Shown here: one piece after another, positions 11,401 to 23,500 of the stretch | Layout: the number at the start of each line of letters is the position of its first letter | How positions within the stretch are numbered: the stretch's first letter is position 1 | NCBI GenBank assembly: GCA_958496175.1 | Contig: OY292276.1 | Location: 21,904,001-21,968,000, forward strand | From: Sisyra terminalis | Lineage: Eukaryota; Arthropoda; Insecta; Neuroptera; Sisyridae | Reading direction: 5' to 3' | Length of the DNA: 64,000 nucleotides | Notes under the pieces: generated by a model | Databases searched by the model: none | Seen by the model: only the letters and a program-made list of their open reading frames with translations | What the model was told of the DNA's origin: nothing | Made by a program: the position numbers and the translations under genes

Positions 11401-14400
11401 TCCGCTGATTCCGCAGATGAATCTAATATTTATGAAGCAAAAACAGATGTAGAAGATTTAGATGGCGACGAAAAAGTTGTTCAAATCAAGAAAAGCCATA
11501 AACTTAAAATAAAATTTAATGTCGATGAGCCTACGACTGATGTCGAAGATATGGAAAAATCAGATGAAAGTGGTACAGAAGATACCATCGAAATTCCTGA
11601 ATCGAGCATTTCGTACAGTCACAGTCCGGTAATGTTCGAGGAAACATTTAAAAAGCCAACTAAAAATAAAAAGAAACTCCAAACTCAAGAATCGACAACA
11701 ACCGCCCCAAATTTAAACTTATTAGCAGTTGACGAAGACGAAGCAGCTGGTACAACAGATTTGGAAGATTTTGAAACTTCTGACAATGAAGCTGAGATCG
11801 ACGAAATTCAAATTCCAGATGTTGATATTCCTGTGGATGCTCTTGAGGCATCTGAAACATTAGATAGTTACAAACAGTCTAACAAATCGGGTTCAGTATC
11901 ACCTGTTCCTCAGAGTAACCAAAAGTTGAGAAAACCGGCTCGAAAATCTCGAAAAACAAAACATTTAAACAAACATATACGAGAAACTCACATTCCGTTT
12001 ACTATTTCACCACATTTAAGTGATTGGACTGAAACTGAAATTGTCCTTTCCGATACAGATAGTGATAACGAAGAAATTCAAAAAGTAATTCCAAAAAAGC
12101 GATCTAAACCAGTTGTAGAAAAAAATACTCAAGACTTTCAAAACGCACTATTTGTGCCTCAAATAGAGAATACTTGTCCAACAGATGTTGAAGACTATGA
12201 AGTGGATGAACCTTCCGAAAAAGATATTTCCTATAATTATGATGATAGTAAGCTTATTGAAGCTATAGAAAATTTAGATCTTGACAATGAGGAAGTGGTT
12301 GATAGTAATCAGTCAAAAAATGCACCACCCGTATACACTGTTGTAACTCACCCGGCTGAAGAAAATACGAACGAAGAAGGAAATACGGACAGTGAAGATA
12401 TTCAAACTGACGCAGAAGAAGATAAACAATCGGATGTTGACGAGTCCAAAGAAATTGAAATCAAGTTTCAAGATTTTTCAAAGAAAAAAATAATCGAAAG
12501 AAAGGTAAGTAAGCAAGATTCTCAAACTGATTCAGAAGATTTGCGTTCGTCAGGTGATGAAAGCGCGGATGATGAATTGATTCCTCATGCAGTTGTTAAA
12601 AAATCAACAGAAGAAGCATTAACTGACACGGAAGTTTTAGAGTCAATCGAAGATGACTCCAAAGATGAAATTCCAGATTTGGAATTACCCGAACCGATTC
12701 GAGAGATGATTCAAATAAAAAATAACGAAGCTGGAAAACCTATTACGGTTGTACAAACTCTTCCTGAAGATTTTGATTCGTTAACAAATGAAAACGATAA
12801 TCAAATTTCTACTGATATTGAAGAAGAAAGCGCAGATGATAATCTTCCAGATGAAGAAGAAAGTAACATAAAAGAAATTCAATTCAATATTGATGCAGGA
12901 ATCACTGAACAACATGAAAATATGATTAACGAACCTATCTCAAATGGATTAACGGTTCCTTCTGTAGATCAAGAACAATTAACAGATTCGGAAATTGTTA
13001 TCTTAGATACAAAATCTCGCAAAAAACGTTCTAAAAAAGTCAAAAGTCTCTCAGTTCCAAATGAGGCGAATTCGACAAATTTAACTGATGTAGAAGATGT
13101 TGTTTTCAGTGACCAGGATGGCAAGTTAAATATTCCTAAAATCAATACTTCGAATAATATAAACGACAATAAAACTGACACTGAGTATTTGTCAGATGAA
13201 GAAGGAGCAAAAGAAGTGATTATAACAAAACGCTCATTGTCCGTAACTCCAGAAATGTTACGATCAATGGGAGGTGAAACTTTAGTATTTAAAGAAATGG
13301 ATAAAAACGATAGAAATTCAAAGAGTCAAAATTCACTCTCCAAACCAATTGTGCCAAGCTTCAAACAGTTATCAGGAAGTCCCGATTTACAACCGACTGA
13401 TACTGAAGATGTCTTTACCTCAGCTGATGAGGAATTGGGGTTAAACTATGCCAGGGCTGAAACTGCCGACATTAAAAACGAGTTTGATGAAGTCGCTGCA
13501 TCTCAAGTGCATGTGAAATATTGCGGAAAATTTGATGAAACTGAGGAGGTTTTGCATATTAAAGGCGGGGGCTACATTAGAGATAATTTAACCGATGTGG
13601 AAGATTTGGGCATGTCTGATGACGACATTCAGGCTGGACAAATACTTCAGCTGGATCAAGGTAAAAGGCAATTTTATCTTTGTAGTAAGTTGAACGTAGG
13701 TGATATAAGTAGGAAACAAAAGAAATTATCGGCTAGATTTTCCCCTTATGTCGCTATGTCGGTTGAAAATACAGAAGCTGGAATTTTATCCAGTCTTAGT
13801 ATAAAAACTTCGTTTACAAAAAACAGTTTTACCGACATGTTTTACGTTGATTGTTCATATACTGTTGAAATTCCTTTAAAAAATTCATTTTTACATCCTT
13901 TTTGGTCTAGTAAAAAAGATAAAAAGAATTATTTTTCAACATACGTTTGCTTTGACTCGTCTAATAATAGAGGGTCAACCAGCCCGATATGGACTCATTA
14001 TCGAAGTGGAAGCGTATCGGCTTTAGTATCACAGTTTGAAGGCTTCAAAAATTTGGGCTCACATAATCAAATACCCGAATCAAGACGATCAAGTCTTCTA
14101 CCATCATTTCTCATAACTTCAGAAAACGATATGAGAACTTCATCTGAAAAGGAAATGGAAACATATCTTTCGTTCAAATTTCAAAATCCAACAATCACTT
14201 ATTCTTCCACTGAAGAAATAACAGACTTAGACTGTAAAACTCCTAACGAGTTTTTCCGACCAATTGCCCCAGCGGTTGTGTCTAGTCTCGAAAATGCGAC
14301 TACCAAATGTGTACAACCTGCACCAATACGACGAAAACCATCGACAAACTTTCAAAAAATCAGAACTGACAAGTCGAGAAAGTTTAAAGAAAAAAGTGAA

Positions 14401-14548
14401 GTATTCATAACGAAGATTGAAAATATTAGCATTCCACTGCACCGCAGCCATTCCATGGTAGAGAAGGTAAAAATGTTTGAGGAGTTGTCTTTATTTAGAA
14501 AAGAAAAAAGCAGCAGTACTCCTAGACAAGTTGGTAAAAGGAATTCAG
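1..14548 (+). CDS. Ank2: Ank2-like giant tail exon 1 (222-bp repeat array plus acidic-motif tail), partial
   Basis: Giant exon entering from the left edge and ending at donor CAG|GTAAC (14548, phase 1). Reading on reaches a stop at 14565. Order: 38 tandem 74-residue units to 8472; a Ser/Thr/Lys-rich segment (8473-10800); a short segment with YIQSMASELETLLDE (about 10905-10953); a compositionally different insert (10954-11277); an acidic region with 14 TDxED-type motifs (11446-13630); and a basic end with HSMVEKVKMFEEL (14446). No folded domain is seen. An alternative phase-1 donor CAAG|GTAAAA lies at 13660. Codons and A+T richness match the other giant exons. The reading frame from 2932 to 14548 is uninterrupted. 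To the left, six indels (1074-2931) throw the reading through all three frames and the net change is not a multiple of three, so the exon as given is broken there. Likely consensus errors. Confidence 0.75.
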
Positions 14549-17500
14549 GTAACAAATTTATTTAAATATTGGGTCGAGCACTTTAGTTTTTAAACCACAC
14601 GGTGATGGAAAAGGTAAATGCTACAAATCTCATCAAATTTAAAAAAAAATGCTTTATCAACCTTATAGAATTAGAATGATTAATATTATATTTAGTGGAA
14701 ATAGTTGACTTAATTCCCATTATACATATAATAAAACCAATTCTAGATCTATGTAGTTTCTAACAATCCAATATAAGCTTATTTGAATTACTTATTAAAA
14801 GTAAATTTCAATTTTTAATTATAATTTTTTCCTTCAACAGAATGGAGTCCCGCGTCCGGAGAAATCGATTCTCGAACAACCAAAGGATATCTAACAAGCA
14901 CATCAACAGACGCCGAGAATGATGGTAAGTTTCCGAACAATTATTTCCTTCCAAACTAAATCAAGTTTTACTTGAGCGAAACTTTTTTTTTATTAACATT
15001 TTATAAGTCATATAGTGTGAAAATGAGAATTTATTTGAATTAAATTTAAAAATCATTATTTTACTTGATGTATTGATGTGTGTGATTAAGATTAAAAGGA
15101 TTAAGCTAGAATGGCTACTAATGCTATTTTTTTCCAATAATGGTGTAGTAAGGGCGCATTATTGCAACAAGATATGATCATATAATTGTAATCAAATTTT
15201 TTAAAAAAATCTCCTGTAGGTTTAATGTCTCAAAAGAAGACTAATTAAATTCAATTTATTCCTTAATTGGTTCCCAAAAATACATTTTTTTTATTTGTAA
15301 TTGAATACTAAACACAATAGATGACTTCAAGTAGTCACACACTGATGAAGCAATATAATTGGATTGAAAAACATTTGGTTTTGAATTAAAAAAACAATTC
15401 GAAAATACCACTTTAAAACATATTCAAATATTTTGTTCTTAATTGTCTAATTGACACCTACCGTCACTTAGTACTTGTAAAGATCCTTATCGGTTCCAGG
15501 ATAAATAAAATCCGTAAATATATATGTAAGTAGCGTAACAGGACGAGAAGAATGGATCTATTAAACTATAGGTCCATTTCTAGTGGAGCATAAAATAGTC
15601 CTCAAAGACAAAAAATAGACATTATAATTTTTAAAGATTATTTCTGCTGACTTTGAATAGTGATATTGCTTACACAATATATAAACGGTAATATACGACG
15701 TTTTTTAGAGGGTTAGGGATCTTAAAATAAGTCATAACCATGGTTTACAAGTCGTTGATATTCATTGTTTAGTGCTTGTCCCATAGTTAATTTTTTTAGC
15801 ATTGCAATCTTGGGAGAATAACGCTACATTGACATTTAAGATCAGTGGCATACGCATCCGTGATCCTAAAACTTGTTGTCCTTCCCTAATTAAAAAACGT
15901 ATCTTACAGTATAAAATTTGTTTTGAGGATTATTTTATGTTCTTTTACGAGCAGACTCAGAACATAATAGACCCATCCCTCATGTTGTTATGCTACTTTA
16001 TTGGATGTTTATATCAGTGCTGTAGTGGTGTTTATAGTATATCTTTAATGGTAATTTTTTGATTAACTAACTTAATTTTTTTTTCAAAGTTCGAATTAAG
16101 TACATTGTCTTTTGCTGCAACAGTGAGTGATTACCTTCAGAAATTGCAATTTACTGAATATCTTATCATCCCAAAATTATTCAATTGGAGAGCTATGCTT
16201 CTCTTAATACTAATTAATTTTTTTGTATACAAATAAAGAATATATATAATTCTTTGATTCTTCAACAACAGATCGCCATTTCGTTCTTTACGTGACCTTT
16301 AATCAATTGATTACGATCTTAATCGATTGAATTTCTGTTAAAATATTTCTTTTGTCGATTCTTCATAATTGGAAATTTTTATAACGTGTAAGAAAGTAAA
16401 CATTATTTTATAACTAGTAACTTTCCGTGAAATATTCACCATATTCTCAACCCAATCATAACAACAATTAGTTCAAATTTGAGACAATTATTGTATTTCA
16501 CTTACAAGTACGTGCTTACAATATATGTTCTCAGTCTTTGCCGACATACATACCTACCTACAAATTACACATTTTTGCCTATTATTATATTAATTTTGTG
16601 TTTTCGTAAGTGACGGCTGGTATAAAATGTAAGAGAGTCAATCTATTCGATTTTTTTAGCCAGAAAAATTTGTTAGCATAGGGATACAAAATACCGAAAA
16701 TCTTAAATTAATGTAATTAAATCCTGTGATTGGTCCAGTTCCAAATTCCACTGTACACTTGATTTAATGTTTGACCAACTAGTATTTTTCATGTAATTTA
16801 TTAACTGAAAAATACGTTTATGATGGATAATTAGTAAAAATATGATAGTTATTTAAATTAATGTTAAAAATCATAAAACTTTTATTGAAGCCAGGATAAA
16901 TAAGTTCACTATTCTTCACTAGACAAAAACTATGTAAATGCCGTTTTAAAGCTAAAATGTAGTTCTAAAAAACCATTTAGATAATTTAAATAATATAACT
17001 TATCTTTGTCTTAAAAAGTGCATGACACTAATTTTTCTTCTTTGTTTTCAATTTTGTTCACAAATTTTGCGACCATATTTTTCAATACATCCCATCGAGA
17101 ACATATTCTTTTTTTAATATTTACCTTCATTAGGGGATTTGATGCCATTATAATTGCATTTGAAGTTTGCAGCGATTTGAGGCAGGTTTGTCAGTGGTCA
17201 CAGGAAAGCAATGTCTCACTAAATAATTTATTTCAACTCAACATTATACAGAATTAATATATTTAAAAATAGTATGACAAAGTATCTATTTCCGACACTA
17301 TTTAAGAAACAAAAGTCACCTCCTTCAAATAGGGAGATAATCGCATTATTCAGTTGTGTTCTCACCTTTCCACTGCTTTCCCGATAACAAATTTAACAGA
17401 TTTAAATTTCCGAATCCAAAATCTAGAAAATTGATTGATAGTCGTTGAGGATCAATGAGTAGCAAAATCTTTACTTGTGTACAAAAAAAATATTTGTATG

Positions 17501-20500
17501 AAAATAATTTGAAACAAAAATCAAGTTAGATTTTTTCGTTGACTTTGAGCAGTTATACTGTTCATACAATATATAAAATATATAAAACATATATACACAA
17601 ATATATACACATTTTATATATTGTATATATAAAATATATGGTGGTTTTATTTATGTTACATGTTTTACAAAAGTAAACAATAAATGTAAATTTGAACAAA
17701 AGTTCATACAAATGTATTTTTGGTGTTTTGCCCAGATACATATTACGATTGCCAAGCAATCCTCCTTAGTGGTCATCAAGTAGTACTGGGTCACTATGAA
17801 TTATTATATCACTTTAAGTGCTATGTGACTCATTACATAGCTGTCACAGGCAATACACCAAAAATTCTTTCGTTTTAGCTTTTGTTCAAATTTATGTTTA
17901 TAGTTTACTTTTGTAAGTTATATTACATAAATAAAACCAAAATATATTTTATATGTCGCAATGATAGTTAATAGATGCAGTCCATTCAAATTTTTTTTGG
18001 TAAATTGCAATATCGATTTTTTTTTGAATTATATCCTAAAAGTGATCGCAATTTTTGCACTTTAGATATTATAAAGTATTGAATCATACTTTTCATAATT
18101 TTTTGTTCAGAAAAAATATGACAGTTATTAATTTATTTTTATATTTTCAAATCATTAAACTTTATTTATTATACTTTTTAAAAGAATAGACAACAAATTT
18201 GAAAAATGTGGTAATCCTTTTGATCCTAGTTACAAATACAATCATCTTGATGAACTGTTTAAGAACTATGGGGGTGTAAAGAAACCAAACAAAATTTAGA
18301 GGGAATTTTAGTTAGTTGATACTTTTGTAACAGTGATGGTTTTACACGTAATAAAAATGAATATAGTCTTCTGAAAGTTAAAAAAAATTGCATGAATGTT
18401 TCGTTACTTAAACGTAACAAAAATTACCGAAAAAAATAATTGATTTTTGAACAGATCTTTTTCGTAATGTAACAATTGCTTTATGTAAGTGGGATTAGAA
18501 ATTCGGAAAAGTTTAACGTAACGTAAATGCATTACACTATGGCACTCGATATTTTAGTGTGGGTATTGGTATGCTACGTACAAGAGAAAATGTGTATTTT
18601 CTTTAAATAATTACTTATTAATCTTGTACGTAACTATTAAATTTGATTGTATGAAAATACACGACAGATTTGTAATTCAAGTTTAATTAATCGTTCAAAT
18701 AAAATTACAAATCGGTTCGTTATTTCTGTGAATGCGAAATACCAGAACAATATGCATGGTACGACAATTCTGTTGATTTTAGTTTACTTCTTTTTTAAAT
18801 AAGAGGCAAGCGAACTGATTTTATTTGAAAATCGTCAAGAAGTTCCTCTTGAATACTTTTAAAGAAGGTTTTTGTGAATTTTTGGAGCACAACTTGCTCT
18901 AACTATCATGAGCGTTCCTGTTTTAAAAACAACTTTTAGTCATTTTCTCAGCTAAAAGGATTATAACATAGCTAATTTAGTTGTAAGATATAAATAAGAT
19001 TACCTTTCAGCGGCCATGAACGTTTCTTCCCACATTTTTTCAGAGTCATAGACCTTTCATGTGAAGCTCATGATTTCATTAAAACCGTTTTGTTCAATTC
19101 AACCAAATGATCTGTTCTTTAGAATTAAGATTTTATTGATTTTTCATTTAAATAATAATACAAAACATACTAATTTTTAATAACAACGAGTTGATAAGAT
19201 AAGTTCCATTTTCAAAAGTACTAATAATGATAACATCCGCTATAGTTTAGTCATAGTTTACATGAAATTGTGGATCATGTAAATGTCGTTTCAGGCAAAA
19301 CGACCTCACCACAACAAGAAAAGGGTGAGAAAGAGTTAGAAAGTACATTTAAAGAATCCTCTGCAGTTACTACTTCTAAACCCAGTGCTGAGTTGGACGC
19401 CAATTTGTCGCAACGACTCAAATCTGACGCATATAATGTTCTTAATACAATTTTAGCCAATGATTTGGCACCCGTCAAAAAGCAAACTATTGATTTTCTG
19501 GCAACCGAAACTCAACATAGTGATATTTTGCATGTGCCATTTGACAAACCATCCGTTTCTGCAACAAAAGAAGAGCCCGTTTCGACCGACGACGAAAGTC
19601 GCACGCCGAAAAAAGACAAACGAGGAAAAGGATTTTTCAGTACCCTGAAATCATTTGCTAAGAAATCATTCGAGCAAACTGATGAGAAATCACCAAAGAA
19701 ATCGAAAAAACGAGCTAAAGATAGTGATGTTGAAATAAAAACTAAAGACGATCTTAAAGAGGAACCTGCAGATGAACCTAAAGAAAAATTCCAAGAACAG
19801 CCAGAAATTGTGGCCGAAGTTCAAGAACAAGCCTCTGAATTTATAGATTCAGTATTGTCGGAAGGAGCGACAACTGCAAATATTATAATATCTAAAGAGT
19901 TACCAGAAAAAACCGAAGTTTTGTTATCCGAGCAATCTTCCAAACCTGAAAAAAGCCAACCTGTTGATAAAGAAGATGCGTTGAAAAATGTTGAAGATAA
20001 TCTCCATTTCCTTACAAATGCATTTATTCAAAATGAATTACATTTCATGGGATGGAACGACAAGTTTCATAATCTGAAAACAAAACATCAAGAAGAACCA
20101 AAAGAAGTCGATAGTAAAGAAGTGCTTTCACCGGAACTTGAAAAGAAAGAAAAACGAAAATCTGGCGTTTTGTCGCATTTGTTTGGCAAAAAATCTAAAG
20201 CATTAGATAACGAACCAGACGATGTAGCAGAAAAAAGCGAAACGGAAATTTTGAAATCATCAGTTGTCAAGCCAGAAGTATCAGAAGTTGAAGGTGTTGA
20301 TACTGATAATGCAGCTTCAGACACTGAATCGAAATCAAGTGGATTCTTCAATATATTTAGCAAGAAAAAGAAAAAACATCTGGATGATCAAAGTGATAAA
20401 GCAGATTTAACCGATAGTTCAGTACCGTCAACTCCAGTCAAAATCAAGAAGAGAGCAAAACGACCTAAATCCCAAGAAAAAGAAGATGAACCTAAGAGTT

Positions 20501-23500
20501 CCAAATTCAATATTTTCGGGAGACGAAGTGCTGAATATGAGCTCCCTGCTGAAATCGAATCGATAACAGTTGACCCTACAGACGAAAAAATTGCTGAATC
20601 AGTTACAAAACAGGAAAAATTCGAAGTTCAAGTTAGTCAAGATACACAGAAGTTAATTGAAACTGAAATAGAATCCACGAAACCTCAAAAAATCATTACT
20701 GCTACCGCCGATTTGTTAATAACTGAACAAAGAACTAGCGAAACGCAAGAGAAACAAGATGCACCACCAGAAGAGGAGAAAATCGAAAAGGATGACACCA
20801 AAAAAGGAGAAAAAGATGAAAAATCTGGTGGACTTTTTGGTTTGTTTGGAAAGAAGAAACGAAAATCAGTGGAGCAAGATTTTGATGAAAAACATAAACA
20901 CATCGAATTCGATGAAAAGTTAAAGGATGTGTCCGAAGACAAAGAACATCCTCTCACTGAAACAACAGCAAAATTGACTTTAAAAGAAGATGCTAAAGAC
21001 CAACTTTTAAGCATCAAAATATCAGAAACAGTTAAAACCATAACAACAGACTCGACAGAAAAAGCAGTTCAAATTGTAGAGAAATCAAGTGAAGATGGTC
21101 AAAAAGTTATAGATGGAAAGTCACAGGAAATTTCTGAAGCTGTTGCAACTACTAAAGAAGAATCCAAATCGGGTTTGAAGGGAGTTTTCTCTGCAATTGG
21201 AGATAAATTCGGCAGCAGCAAACAAAAGGTAACATCTAAACTCAAAGACTCTGATAAAAAGATCGCTGACAACATTGAAGAAATGAAAGAAAAAACCCGT
21301 GATGACATTGACAAAATAACTTCCGATGTCACAATAAAAACAGCTGAAGGTGTTGAAATCGTTAAAGACAAAATTACTGACACCAAAGCAAAAACAAAAG
21401 AAATTACAATTGATGTTAAAGATAAAATCGACACCACAATAGAGCATGTTCAAGTCGATGTATCAGCGGCTGCAAAAACAGCTGATGATAAAATAAAAGA
21501 CACGAAAGATGAAATAACGACAGTTGCTTCAGAAACAACAACAAAACTTGATAAAACAGCAGCTGAATTCAGAGATTCTGCAATAGAAGGAGTAGAGGAC
21601 GCAAAAGATACTCTAAAAGGTAAACTTGAAGACATTTCTGATGAAGCAAATAAAGTACAAGTAACCTCTCTTGAAAAAGTCAAAGAAATAGATGATTCTT
21701 TAACAACTGTGAAAGATGAAACAAAATCTGGAATAAAAGGAATGTTTTCAGCTATCGGTGATAAGTTCAGTAGCGGCAAAGATAAAACCTCGAAAAAAGC
21801 TAAGAAAATTGAAAAGAAATTATCTGATAAGTTGGAAGACACCAAAGATGCGACTTCCGAGGTTATTAAAGACACTAAAGACGTTGTTACTGAAATCAAA
21901 GTTGGTGCTGAGGAAAAAGCAGTCGACATTAAACAAATAACCGCTGATTTCTTAAGAGACGTACGTGAATCCTCTGAAGAAAGAGAAATTCAGATAAAAA
22001 AATCCGTAAAAGATACAGCTGAAAAAACAACAGACAATATAACCGACACTAAAGATGCAATTGTTGATGTCGTATCTGAAGCTACAGATGGAGCTGAAAA
22101 AATAATTGTCGAAGTCAAAGAAGATTTTACTTTGGTTAAAGATAAAACAAAAGAAGATTTACAAATTACAAAAGACAAAACCTCTCAAAAAATTGATGAA
22201 ATTTCAACAGACATTGAAGAAGTATCAAAATCTGCCGAAGAAAAAGCTGATGATGTTATCAACACTACTACTGCAGCCAAAGAAGATGCTAAATCTGGAA
22301 TCAAAGGAATGTTTTCAGCCATCGGTGATAAGTTCAGTAGCGGCAAAGATAAAACCTCGAAAAAAGCTAAGAAAATTGAAAAGAAATTATCTGATAAATT
22401 GGAAGACACCAAAGATGCGACTTCAGAGGTTATTAAAGACACTAATGACGTTGTTACTGAAATCAAAGTTGGTGCTGAAGAAAAAGCAGTTGACATTAAA
22501 CAAATAACAGCTGATTTCTTAAGAGACGTACGTGAATCTTCCGAAGAAAGAGAAATTCAGATAAAAAAATCCGTGAAAGTTATAGCTGAAAAAACATCAG
22601 ATAATTTAACCGATACTAAAGATGCAATTGTTGATGTTGTATCTGAAACCACAGATGGAGCTGAAAAAATAATTGTCGAAGTCAAAGAAGATTTAACTTT
22701 GGTTAAAGATAAAATAAAAGAAGATTTACAAACTACAAAAGACAAAGCCTCCCATAAAGTTGATGAAATCTCAACAGACATCGGAGAAGTATCAAAATCT
22801 GCGGAAGAAAAAGCTGATGACGTTATCAACACTGCTACTTCAGCCAAAGAAGATGCTAAATCTGGAATCAAAGGAATGTTTTCGGCTTTTGGAGATAAAT
22901 TCAGCAGTGGTAAAGATAAAGTATCAAAAAAAGCAAAAAAACTTGAAAAGAAAGCAGCTGATAAATTAGATGACACTAAAGAAGCGGCATCAGAAGCGAT
23001 TAAAGACATGAAAGACCTTAAAGACACCACAGGAGAAAAAGTTATCGATGCTAAAGAAAAGACCATAGAATTTTTCACCCAGAAAAAAGATAAATCACAA
23101 GAAAAAACTACTGAATTAAAGGAAACTGTAAAAGTGGGAGTATCTGATGCTACCGAAGTAACCACTGATTATCTAGTCAACACAACCGCTGCGACAGAAT
23201 ACATTTTATCTGATATTAAAGATGAAACAAAACATATAATAACTGAAATCGAAGATAACTTGACCGAGACAAAAGGCAAAACGCAAGATCTTATAAAAGA
23301 TGCAGCAGATAAAACATCTCAAAAATTAGATGTCTCAATAAAAACTGACGATATTTCTACAGCTGTTGAAGAAAAAGTTGATGAAATTGTTGACAGTACC
23401 GTTGCAGCAAAAGACGAAACAAAATCCGGTATTAAAGGTATGTTTTCAGCTATAGGGGATAAATTCACTGGTGGTAAAGATAAAGTTTCAAAAAAAGCGA

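Noticed and set aside
12505..12513. Consensus donor AAAG|GTAAGTAAG inside exon 1
   Set aside because: The frame and the TDSED motif series continue unchanged across it; no partner acceptor with matching phase stood out nearby.
1..14548. Futsch/MAP1B-like identity, because of the Lys-Ser-Pro repeats
   Set aside because: No MAP1 light-chain or N-terminal domain in the window, and the exon layout and motifs fit giant ankyrin better. It is not fully excluded, since the 5' half of the gene is not seen.
15802..16062. 86-codon open frame in intron 2
   Set aside because: No recognisable similarity, AT-driven codons, and a position inside an intron.
19270..19294. Met at 19270 as start of an independent gene
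   Set aside because: GTCGTTTCAG at 19285-19294 is a good acceptor with matching phase; no promoter or upstream start context is seen.
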